From the NCBI GenBank assembly GCA_041497995.1, contig JBGQHM010000114.1, positions 1 to 16,528 of the forward strand: 16,528 bases of DNA. The letters run 5' to 3'. Positions 7,695 through 13,902 of this stretch are shown here, in pieces (the first letter of the stretch is position 1; the number at the start of each line of letters is the position of its first letter). The notes below the pieces were generated by a model. That model saw only the letters and a list, made by a program, of their open reading frames with translations, was not told the DNA's origin and searched no databases. The stretch is from DATKMS01 sp041497995. GTDB lineage: Bacteria; Desulfobacterota; Binatia; HRBIN30. Made by a program: the position numbers and the translations under genes.

Positions 7695-7774
7695 GCACCG
7701 GCCAGAGGCCAGTGCCACCGATCGGTGGCTCGCTGGTGGAAATGGTAATGGTGGCACCGGCCTCTGGCCGGTGC
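7695..7774. terminator. Long inverted repeat between convergent genes (terminator or REP-like element)
   Basis: Arms 7695-7718 and 7751-7774 are 24-bp reverse complements with one mismatch, separated by 32 bases. Inside them sits a perfect 16-bp palindrome, GCCACCGATCGGTGGC, at 7714-7729, which shares five bases with the left arm, so two alternative folds are possible. It fills most of the 122-base gap between the convergent P450 and acyl-CoA dehydrogenase stops. It could end transcription from both sides. The GC-rich sequence without a T-run also fits an intergenic REP/MITE-like repeat. Confidence 0.65.
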
Positions 7775-7784
7775 AGCCCTGACG

Positions 7785-8837
7785 CTAGAACCCCGCCGCC
7801 GCGAGCGCCTGTTCCAGCTGTACCTCGGTGGAGCCATAGAACTGCTCCAGCGTCTTGGCGCGCTTGAAGTAGAAGTGCAGGGCGAACTCCCAGGTGAAGC
7901 CGATGCCGCCGTGCATCTGGATCGACTCACCACAGACGAGGCGTGCCGCATCGCCCGCGTAGGCCTTGGCCGCGGCGCACGCCAGCGCGGCGTCGGCGTC
8001 GTTGGTGTCGAAGCACCACGCCGCACGGTAGACCGCCGAACGCGTCGACTCCGTTTTCAAGAGCATGTCGGCGAGGCGATGCTGTAGTGCCTGAAACGAG
8101 CCGATGGGTCGCTTGAAGGTTTGGCGCGTCTGTACGTACTCTAACGTCATCTCCAAGGCGCGGCTCATCACGCCGAGAAGCATCGCACTCGCTCCCACGG
8201 CGGCGAGACGGTCGATGCGGTCGAGCAAATTCACCGGACCGATCGCAGTTGCGGCGTGGTCGAACGTGACTTCGCCGAAGCGCTGCGCCGGATCGATGGT
8301 CTCCATCTCCACGACGTCGAACGGTTTGGCAACGAGACAGAGGGTCTCTGGTGTCGCCACGATGAGCGCGTCGGCCTGGGCGGCGAATGGGATGAAGTAC
8401 TTGGTGCCACGGACTCGTCCGCCTTCGAAGCGCGCGGGCGTCGCGGTCGTCCCGCGAAACGGCGAATCGTCGCGGGCCAGTGTGACCAGGTTCTTCCCTG
8501 CTCCGATGTCCTTGAGCAACGTATCTTGTCCGCCCGCGGCCGCGAGCGTCGCGGCGGCCAAGACCGCGTCGAGGTATGGGCCGGGCATGCAGGCGCGCCC
8601 GGCTTCTTCGAGCACGATGGCGAGCTCGATGGCACCCAACCCTTGCCCACCGACGTTCGGCGGCAGAATCAAGCCGAGGTATCCCATCTCGGCGAGCCGC
8701 TGCCAATCCGCCGGCTCGTAGCCGCGCCGCTCGTGCTCCATGACCTTTCGGGCCCGCTCCGCCGGCCACTCGCTGGTGAGGAAGTCGTGGGTCGATTGAC
8801 GCAGGAGGGCCTGGTCTTCCGACAGCTCGAATTTCAT
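7785..8837 (-). CDS. Acyl-CoA dehydrogenase, probable non-catalytic (beta) subunit of a FadE heteromer
   Basis: The product is 350 residues, a flavoprotein of the acyl-CoA dehydrogenase fold. Visible features are the N-terminal helical domain, the conserved middle beta-domain, the FAD-contacting TRQTFKRPIG at 237-246, ESIQMHGGIGFTWE at 304-317, and the C-terminal YGSTEVQ at 334-340. The usual catalytic Glu is absent at both known sites: Gly335 is where MCAD-type enzymes have Glu in YEGT, and the alternative LCAD/IVD-type site (AVGASAM region, 213-219) has no Glu. Such a subunit is expected to supply FAD-binding contacts to a catalytic partner, as in mycobacterial FadE heterotetramers. The ATG at 8837 overlaps the TGA of the upstream dehydrogenase (ATGA), with GGAGGG before it, so translation is coupled. 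A longer in-frame extension to 8948 lies inside the upstream gene and is rejected. Confidence 0.88.
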   Translation of the reverse strand: MKFELSEDQALLRQSTHDFLTSEWPAERARKVMEHERRGYEPADWQRLAEMGYLGLILPPNVGGQGLGAIELAIVLEEAGRACMPGPYLDAVLAAATLAAAGGQDTLLKDIGAGKNLVTLARDDSPFRGTTATPARFEGGRVRGTKYFIPFAAQADALIVATPETLCLVAKPFDVVEMETIDPAQRFGEVTFDHAATAIGPVNLLDRIDRLAAVGASAMLLGVMSRALEMTLEYVQTRQTFKRPIGSFQALQHRLADMLLKTESTRSAVYRAAWCFDTNDADAALACAAAKAYAGDAARLVCGESIQMHGGIGFTWEFALHFYFKRAKTLEQFYGSTEVQLEQALAAAGF

Positions 8838-10012
8838 CGGCCCTCCGTCGGCAGGTTCAGCACGCGCTTCGCAATGATGTTGCGTTGGATCTCGGAGGAG
8901 CCGGAGTAGATGGTACCGGCGCGCGACCACAAGAACTCGCGGGACCAATCGACGTCGTGGCGCGCCTCCGGGCTGGTGCGCACCAGCTGTCCGCCCGGAC
9001 CCAGAATGTCGAGCGCGGTCTCACGGAAGCGTTTGTCGAACTCGCTCCAGAAGACCTTTTCGATGGACGACTCCGGTCCAGGGACCTTGCCGTCCGCGAA
9101 GTTGGCCAACGTGCGGATGCCGTTGGCGCGCAGCACTTCATTCTCGACCAGCAGGCGCGCCAGTTTCTCGCGGGTGGCGGCGTCGGTGCGCCCGTGCTGC
9201 TTGCACGTGGCCGCGAGCAGCGCGAGGTCGCGTCCGAAGCGCGTTGCATATGCGAGCGACATGGCGCCGCGCTCGTACGCCAGCACGGTCATGGCGATGC
9301 GCCAGCCTTCTCCGATTTGTCCCACCAGATTTTCGCGCGGCACTCGCGCGTCTTCGAAGAACACCTCGCCGAACTCGCTCTCACCGGTGATCTGCCGCAG
9401 GCGGCGCACCGTCACGCCGGGCGTGTCGAGCTTGCAGAGGATGAATGAGATGCCGCCATGGCGGTCGGCCGAGTCGGTGCGCGCCAGCACGAAGATCCAA
9501 TCGGCCCACGGACCAAACGTGGTCCAGATCTTCTGACCGTTCAGCACGAAGTCGTCGCCGTCGATGACCGCGCTGGTGCGCAGCGCAGCGAGGTCACTGC
9601 CGGCGCCGGGCTCGCTGAATCCCTGACACCAGATCTCGTCGGCGGCGAGCATCGGTGGGATGAAGCGACGGCGCTGCGCTTCGCTGCCGTGATGAATCAG
9701 TGCCTGGCCGAGCAGGCCGATACCCAGGGTGTTGGGAATCGGCGGCGCGTCGGCCTCCGCGATCTCGGCCTCGAAGATCGCCTTCTCCACTTCGGTGCCG
9801 CCGCGTCCGCCCCACTCGCGCGGCCAGTCCATGCCGAGGTAGCCGGCCTTGTAGAGATTGCGCTGCCATTGGCGGCGCAGCTGCATCAAGCTGTCCTCAT
9901 TCGCGTGCGGATCGCGCAGCTCCTCACGCCACGGGCGTTGCAAATTCGCCTTCAGCCACGCGCGCAGCTCGTCGCGGAACTTCAGATGCTGTTCGGTCAA
10001 TTGCAGGTCCAT
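8834..10012 (-). CDS. Acyl-CoA dehydrogenase, probable catalytic (alpha) subunit of a FadE heteromer
   Basis: The product is 392 residues. Family motifs include WCQGFSEPGAGSDLAALRT at 128-146 (substrate/FAD contact), NGQKIWTT at 158-165, and IYSGSSEIQRNIIAKRVL near the C-terminus. The MCAD-type catalytic Glu position is Ser370 (YSGSS). Glu247, in LAYERGAM, lies where long-chain and isovaleryl-CoA dehydrogenases place their catalytic Glu, so this subunit is likely the active one. It introduces the alpha,beta double bond in an acyl-CoA. Fused or paired FadE genes of this kind are known in actinobacterial sterol side-chain breakdown. The substrate here is unknown, although a nearby P450 suggests a terpenoid, sterol-like or branched acyl chain. 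The gene ends in an ATGA overlap with the second subunit. No strong Shine-Dalgarno precedes ATG 10012. Confidence 0.93.
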   Translation of the reverse strand: MDLQLTEQHLKFRDELRAWLKANLQRPWREELRDPHANEDSLMQLRRQWQRNLYKAGYLGMDWPREWGGRGGTEVEKAIFEAEIAEADAPPIPNTLGIGLLGQALIHHGSEAQRRRFIPPMLAADEIWCQGFSEPGAGSDLAALRTSAVIDGDDFVLNGQKIWTTFGPWADWIFVLARTDSADRHGGISFILCKLDTPGVTVRRLRQITGESEFGEVFFEDARVPRENLVGQIGEGWRIAMTVLAYERGAMSLAYATRFGRDLALLAATCKQHGRTDAATREKLARLLVENEVLRANGIRTLANFADGKVPGPESSIEKVFWSEFDKRFRETALDILGPGGQLVRTSPEARHDVDWSREFLWSRAGTIYSGSSEIQRNIIAKRVLNLPTEGR

Positions 10013-10075
10013 GCGTGAGTTCTAGGAAAGCCCTGCCGCTAGTGCAACGGCGCCCGGCGCAGGTCATGTGTTGCA

Positions 10076-10104
10076 TTGCCGGACATCACAGCATTGGATA
10101 GAGT
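10076..10104 (+). promoter_or_regulatory. Possible sigma70-type promoter giving a near-leaderless transcript
   Basis: TTGCCG at 10076-10081 and TAGAGT at 10099-10104 are separated by 17 bases, each matching four of six consensus positions. They lie in the 99-base gap between divergent genes. The -10 box ends seven bases before ATG 10112, which has no Shine-Dalgarno, so the transcript would begin at or just before the start codon. In GC-rich DNA such matches arise by chance, so this is tentative. Confidence 0.25.
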
Positions 10105-10111
10105 GGACCCC

Positions 10112-10474
10112 ATGGGACTGACGCACGTCACTGTCACGCTGAAGAAGCCCGGAGTGCAGAACGGTGCGTTTCAGGCGGAGTTCTTGGTTGACACGGGTGC
10201 GATAGACTCTCTTGCCCCAGCCGCCGAGCTACAGAAGATCGGGATCGAACCTGCCGGCAGCGCCGTGTACGAACTCGCGGATGGAAGCGTTCACGAGTAC
10301 AAGTTTGGGCTCGTGCAGATCGAGTTTATGGGAGAAGTCACCGCAGGAAGGGTCATCTTCGGCCCTGACGATGCAGAGCCATTGCTCGGTGTGACCGTTC
10401 TCGAGTCGGTTGGCATCACCGTCGATCCGACAAATCGGACCCTCAAGCGGTTGCCGGCGATCCCTCTCAAGTAA
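10112..10474 (+). CDS. Retropepsin-like clan AA aspartic protease (DTG intact)
   Basis: The product is 120 residues. It has the active-site triplet D27-T28-G29 followed by Ala in AEFLVDTGAIDSLAP, a flap-like YELADGSVHEYKFG segment, and the closing PLLGVTVLESVGITVDPTNRTL, which matches the LLG...G...D pattern of single-domain bacterial retropepsin-like proteins. It should act as a homodimer; substrates of this group are mostly unknown. I chose ATG 10112, which gives the MGLTHV start similar to family members, over an in-frame TTG at 10076. No Shine-Dalgarno is visible. It ends 12 bases before the M20 peptidase in the same direction, so the two may be co-transcribed. It is clearly a different lineage from the DSG protein at 5478-5858: the first ends in PMEDMDLV and this one in VTVLESVGI. 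Confidence 0.85.
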   Translation: MGLTHVTVTLKKPGVQNGAFQAEFLVDTGAIDSLAPAAELQKIGIEPAGSAVYELADGSVHEYKFGLVQIEFMGEVTAGRVIFGPDDAEPLLGVTVLESVGITVDPTNRTLKRLPAIPLK

Positions 10475-10486
10475 GCTCACGTACCG

Positions 10487-11926
10487 ATGGAAGCGAAGCA
10501 AACGCGCGACATCGTGGGGCGGGCGTGGACGGATAGTATCGTACCCGCGCTGCAGCAGTACATCACCATCCCGAACCAATCGCCGGCCTACGATCCGGAG
10601 TGGCAGGAACACGGCCACATGGATCGCGCCGTCAACCTCATCGCCAACTGGATCCGCGCCCAGAATGTTAGCGGCCTGCAGTTGGACATTGTGCGACTGC
10701 CTGGGCGGACGCCGTTGCTGTTCGTCGACGTGCCCGGCGACTCGGCCGACACCGTGCTGCTCTACGGTCACCTCGACAAGCAGCCACCGATGGACGGCTG
10801 GAACGACGGGCTGGGCCCTTGGACGCCGGTGATCAAGGACGGACGTCTTTACGGCCGCGGCGCCGCCGACGATGGCTACTCGGCCTTCGCCGCGATCACG
10901 GCGATCAAGGCATTGAAGCAGCAGCGCGTCCCGTGTGCCCGCTGCGTAGTCATCATCGAGGCGTGTGAGGAGAGCGGCAGCGGCGATCTCCCGCGCTACA
11001 TCGATTCTCTGAAGGATCGCCTCGGCACGCCGAGCTTGGTCATCTGCCTCGACTCGGGCTGTGGCGACTACGAGCGGCTGTGGGTCACGTCGTCGTTGCG
11101 CGGCCTGCTGAGCGGCACCCTCACGGTCTCGACGCTCACCGAAGGCGTGCACTCAGGCGCCGCCAGCGGCATCGTGCCATCCACCTTTCGCATTCTGCGG
11201 CAACTGCTCAGCCGCTTGGAGGATGCCACAACGGGCGCCATCATCCCGAGCGAACTGTACATCGAGGTTCCAGCCGAGCGGAGGCGACAGATCGCCGCGA
11301 CCGCCGCGGTGCTCGGGGACTCCGTGCACGCGTCGTTTCCGTTCCAGGACGGCACCTCGCCGGTGACACGCGACGTTACCGAGCTGTTACTCAACCGTAC
11401 GTGGCGGCCACAGGTCGAAATCACCGGCGCCGCCGGTCTGCCGCCGCTCGACAAGGCGGGCAACGTGTTGCGCCCGGTGACGACGGTGAAAGTGTCCGTG
11501 CGGCTGCCACCGACCGCGAGCGCGTCGGCCGCTGCCCGCGCCATCAAGCGGCTCCTCGAAATCGACCCGCCCTACGGCGCACACGTGCGCTTCGACTCAC
11601 ACGAAGGCGCCACCGGCTGGAACGCGCCGCCACTCGCGCCATGGCTGGAAGAATCGCTGTGCCAGGCGTCGCTCGACTCCTTCGGCAAGGAGGCCTGCTA
11701 CATGGGCGAAGGCGGCACGATCCCATTCATGAGCATGCTCGGCGAAAAATTCCCGCACGCGCAGTTCATGATCACCGGCGTCCTCGGCCCACACTCCAAC
11801 GCCCACGGCCCCAACGAGTTCCTCCACCTCGCCACCGGCGAGCGCCTCACGGCATGCGTGGCGCGCGTACTGGCGGATCATCACAGGGCGAAGGCATCGT
11901 CATTTCCGGACCCGCCGGCGCCCTGA
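10487..11926 (+). CDS. M20 family metallopeptidase (carnosinase/PepV-like)
   Basis: The product is 479 residues, a normal length for M20A/M20F dipeptidases and related amidohydrolases with two catalytic metals. Visible metal and catalytic residues are H95-x-D97 (YGHLDKQP), the bridging Asp in GAADD at 128-129, E161-E162 (EACEES), D189 (CLDSG), and the C-terminal His of GPHSNAHGPNE (H436/H440). H222 in GVHSG marks the lid/dimerisation domain inserted at about 205-395. No signal peptide is seen, so it is cytoplasmic. It probably cleaves dipeptides or N-acyl amino acids. It starts 12 bases after the retropepsin-like gene. Its last 27 bases overlap the 3' end of a convergent small gene on the minus strand. 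Confidence 0.92.
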   Translation: MEAKQTRDIVGRAWTDSIVPALQQYITIPNQSPAYDPEWQEHGHMDRAVNLIANWIRAQNVSGLQLDIVRLPGRTPLLFVDVPGDSADTVLLYGHLDKQPPMDGWNDGLGPWTPVIKDGRLYGRGAADDGYSAFAAITAIKALKQQRVPCARCVVIIEACEESGSGDLPRYIDSLKDRLGTPSLVICLDSGCGDYERLWVTSSLRGLLSGTLTVSTLTEGVHSGAASGIVPSTFRILRQLLSRLEDATTGAIIPSELYIEVPAERRRQIAATAAVLGDSVHASFPFQDGTSPVTRDVTELLLNRTWRPQVEITGAAGLPPLDKAGNVLRPVTTVKVSVRLPPTASASAAARAIKRLLEIDPPYGAHVRFDSHEGATGWNAPPLAPWLEESLCQASLDSFGKEACYMGEGGTIPFMSMLGEKFPHAQFMITGVLGPHSNAHGPNEFLHLATGERLTACVARVLADHHRAKASSFPDPPAP

Positions 11927-12223
11927 CCGAGTCCGTTTCTTCCACCTCAGCTTCTTGACGATCCAAGTGCGCGTCGGATGAAGCACCCACTTGCCGTCCT
12001 GTCGGGTGTAGGTCCGGCCCCCATCCTTCACATCGAAGAGAAGATGCTGGAACTTGCGCATCGCCGAGGCGACTTCCCTGTCGATCTTGTTCAGCTTCAG
12101 AGTGCGCCACAAATCCTTCTCGATCATGAACCCGAGGTCGCCAAGCGCGTTCACTTCGCGCGGCGAGAGTGGAATCTTGGTGATGCCAAGCATTCTGTCT
12201 TCAACGACGATCGTGAATTTCAT
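11900..12223 (-). CDS. Small basic protein of unknown function
   Basis: The product is 107 residues starting MKFTIVVEDRMLGITKIPLS. I do not recognise it. The N-terminal half is mixed; the C-terminal 20 residues are strongly basic (KKLRWKKRTRSGRRRVRK), which suggests contact with nucleic acid. It starts 17 bases after the stop of another small minus-strand gene and follows the DUF3800 gene, so the three could form one transcript. No clear Shine-Dalgarno is seen. Its 3' end overlaps that of the M20 gene by 27 bases. It is accepted as real because both neighbours of the cluster are co-directional, the start is tidy, and the opposite-strand frame here is not recognisable. Confidence 0.6.
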   Translation of the reverse strand: MKFTIVVEDRMLGITKIPLSPREVNALGDLGFMIEKDLWRTLKLNKIDREVASAMRKFQHLLFDVKDGGRTYTRQDGKWVLHPTRTWIVKKLRWKKRTRSGRRRVRK

Positions 12224-12240
12224 CGTACGCGACTCAGCCG

Positions 12241-12444
12241 CTATTCGGCGGCGTCCGATTCGTCAGCCAACGCCTCGTCGATGGTGACGTGTCCGTCGTG
12301 AATACTCATGCAGACGCGAAGCATGTGCAGCTCGAAGAGCATGTTGTTGGGGAACTCGCGGCGAATGAGGGCACGCAATCGTGCCAGCTTCCGCGCCGGG
12401 ATCTTGACCTGGCGCGCGAGCTTCTCATAGTCGAAGTACCGCAT
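12241..12444 (-). CDS. Small protein of unknown function (67 residues)
   Basis: The protein begins MRYFDYEKLARQVKIPARKL and continues with an Arg-rich helix, a LFELHMLRVCMSIHDG segment and an acidic tail (DEALADESDAAE). It is not recognised. Its helical, partly basic N-terminal half resembles small DNA-binding or antitoxin-like proteins, but no defined fold can be assigned. The start was decided by the ribosome binding site at 12451-12457: ATG 12444 sits six bases from it, whereas ATG 12450 abuts it. The frame stays open upstream to 12579 but overlaps the DUF3800 gene. It lies between DUF3800 and the basic small protein, in the same direction. Confidence 0.6.
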   Translation of the reverse strand: MRYFDYEKLARQVKIPARKLARLRALIRREFPNNMLFELHMLRVCMSIHDGHVTIDEALADESDAAE

Positions 12445-12450
12445 CAGCAT

Positions 12451-12457
12451 CCCTCCT
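12451..12457 (-). promoter_or_regulatory. Strong Shine-Dalgarno that decides the start of the 67-residue gene
   Basis: On the minus strand, AGGAGGG directly precedes ATG 12450 and lies six bases before ATG 12444. Normal spacing favours the second ATG, giving a product that begins MRYF, not MLMRYF. Confidence 0.7.
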
Positions 12458-12502
12458 ACAGCTCCCTGAATCCGCGGCGGCGGCCACGCATCGTTGCCAG
12501 GA

Positions 12503-13294
12503 CTATGGACGCTGCGCGCCGGGCACCCAGGACCCGAAGGACCCCGGGTTGATTCGACTGGCACAAGCGGGACAGTCACATATGAGCTTCAAGCTCTTCC
12601 GGTAGTGGGCAAGGCCGTGAATCACGCCGCCACCTTGGTCGAACCGGTGGAGGAAATGACGGATCAAGCTGGCGTCGCGTCTTTCGTAGAGCTGCCACAC
12701 GGCATACGCGACAAAGTCGGCAAGTTGCAGGAGGCGCGTCTCTTTCATGCTGGCAAAGTAGGGAACGTCGCTGAGGTTCTTGAGAATTCCCCACTGGGTA
12801 CCGAGCTGACGGAACTCGCGGACCCACACCTTCGCTCGCTTATCGAATCGGCCTTCGGAGAAGATGATCAGGCCGCGTTGAGGGTCGTTGCTCTCCGTGC
12901 GCCGCCGGCGGAGAAAGTGATCGAAGCGATTGCAGACCTGCTCCGTGGCGTGCTCGACCGCGCGCTCGCCCCACAGTTGTCCGTCCTTCTCCACGACCGC
13001 CGCAAAGAGCGCCATTCCTTGGGGATTGGCATCGCGGATCGCTTCGCAGATCTCGCGGATCAACTCTTCTCGCTCCGCCTCGGCGACGCTGCGCCAGAAC
13101 CCTTTGCCAGCACGCATCGCCGAAGCGTGCCACTCGATCGGCGGGGAATTCGGAAAGTGGCGTTGCTGCAGCGCATCCAAGGTGCTGGCAAGATGGAAGG
13201 TGACCCGCTCGAAGACCGCCGCGCCGCCGAGAACGAAGTGTCGGTCTGCGGGGTTGTCCTCGTTGCCTGACTCGTCGAGGTAGAGCAGGTACAT
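12503..13294 (-). CDS. DUF3800 domain protein
   Basis: The product is 263 residues. The start MYLLYLDESGNED with the YLDESG motif (5-10) is the hallmark of DUF3800, whose fold is thought to be RNase H-like. Further support comes from an acidic internal segment, an RRRTESNDP segment near the middle, and the C-terminal QLADFVAYAVWQLYERRD. The C-terminus carries a CxxC pair (CDCPAC). DUF3800 proteins are frequent in accessory and mobile regions and next to defence genes; their biochemical role is not settled. I chose ATG 13294 because it begins the family motif. The frame extends to 13354, but that part (MLYGASSVAF...) is unlike family members. It diverges from the MazG-like gene across 226 bases and heads a minus-strand cluster with two small genes. 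Confidence 0.82.
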   Translation of the reverse strand: MYLLYLDESGNEDNPADRHFVLGGAAVFERVTFHLASTLDALQQRHFPNSPPIEWHASAMRAGKGFWRSVAEAEREELIREICEAIRDANPQGMALFAAVVEKDGQLWGERAVEHATEQVCNRFDHFLRRRRTESNDPQRGLIIFSEGRFDKRAKVWVREFRQLGTQWGILKNLSDVPYFASMKETRLLQLADFVAYAVWQLYERRDASLIRHFLHRFDQGGGVIHGLAHYRKSLKLICDCPACASRINPGSFGSWVPGAQRP

Positions 13295-13328
13295 GGTGAT
13301 CACCGCCCAGCAGTGAGAACAAAGAAAG

Positions 13329-13387
13329 GCAACTGACGACGCCCCGTAGAGCATCTCGGGTTCCCAAAAGGAAACCCAATCAGTTGC
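13329..13387. repeat. Nested inverted repeats in the divergent intergenic region
   Basis: The 226-base gap between divergent DUF3800 and MazG-like genes contains an 8-bp perfect inverted repeat (GCAACTGA at 13329-13336 and TCAGTTGC at 13380-13387). It encloses a second hairpin at 13358-13377 (GGGTTCC and GGAAACCC, one bulged A). The arms could bind a repressor or fold in a leader RNA. I see no canonical LexA/SOS box. The rest of the gap shows no gene. Confidence 0.35.
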
Positions 13388-13520
13388 AAGGAAAACTTAG
13401 TTCAAGGTCCCGCCGAATGCAAACGCGAGGATGTGGGGCGTCACTCGGCATTTCCGCCGGCTCCAAGGTTCATGCTAAGGCGCTTGCCAACGGCAGGTCC
13501 ACGCTTGTACGGGAGGGGGT

Positions 13521-13901
13521 ATGTCCAGCGACGCGGTTTCGGATAAGCGAACTTCGCTTCACGACGTGAAGGAGAAGGTCCGCATGTTTTGTGACAACCG
13601 GGAATGGGATGTCTTCCACGGCCCAAAGGACGTAGCCATCGGCATGGTGACTGAGGCAGCCGAGTTGCTCGGTCACTTCCGGTTCCGTGGGGAAGAGGAA
13701 TGCTCTCAGCTGCTCTCCGACCCTGCGAAGCGGTCCGCCATTGAGGAGGAGCTCGCGGACGTGCTCTTTTTCCTGCTGCGATTCTCGCAGCGTTTCGGGA
13801 TGGATCTCTCGTGCGCGCTGGACCGAAAACTGGCGAAGAATGCCAACCGATACCCAATCGACAAAGCACGTGGCCGCAACCTGAAGTACACAGAGTTGTG
13901 A
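13521..13901 (+). CDS. MazG-like nucleotide pyrophosphohydrolase (dCTPase/RS21-C6 type)
   Basis: The product is 126 residues of the all-alpha NTP pyrophosphatase superfamily, which hydrolyses (d)NTPs to (d)NMP and pyrophosphate. The metal-binding pattern is E45-x-x-E48 (TEAAELLGHF) and E77-x-x-D80 (EEELADVLFFLL). The signature DREWDVFHGPKD-type segment (26-37) and the K105..N107..RYP ending match the small dCTP-pyrophosphatase group. A G-rich Shine-Dalgarno (GGGAGGGGG) lies directly before ATG 13521, a little close. The stop is one base before the helicase gene start, so the two are surely one translation unit. Nucleotide pools are a known target of antiphage systems, so the partner gene suggests a defence or stress role; housekeeping nucleotide sanitation is the alternative. 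Confidence 0.88.
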   Translation: MSSDAVSDKRTSLHDVKEKVRMFCDNREWDVFHGPKDVAIGMVTEAAELLGHFRFRGEEECSQLLSDPAKRSAIEEELADVLFFLLRFSQRFGMDLSCALDRKLAKNANRYPIDKARGRNLKYTEL

Positions 13902-13902
13902 G

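Noticed and set aside
8104..8909. Plus-strand open frames across the acyl-CoA dehydrogenase genes
   Set aside because: Antisense shadows of well-recognised dehydrogenase coding sequence.
12494..13270. Plus-strand 258-residue open frame
   Set aside because: Antisense of the DUF3800 gene, which has the YLDESG start and the ADFVAYAVW segment.
13295..13520. LexA/SOS box controlling the S24-fusion unit
   Set aside because: I looked for CTGT-N8-ACAG and GAAC-N4-GTTC type sites and saw none.
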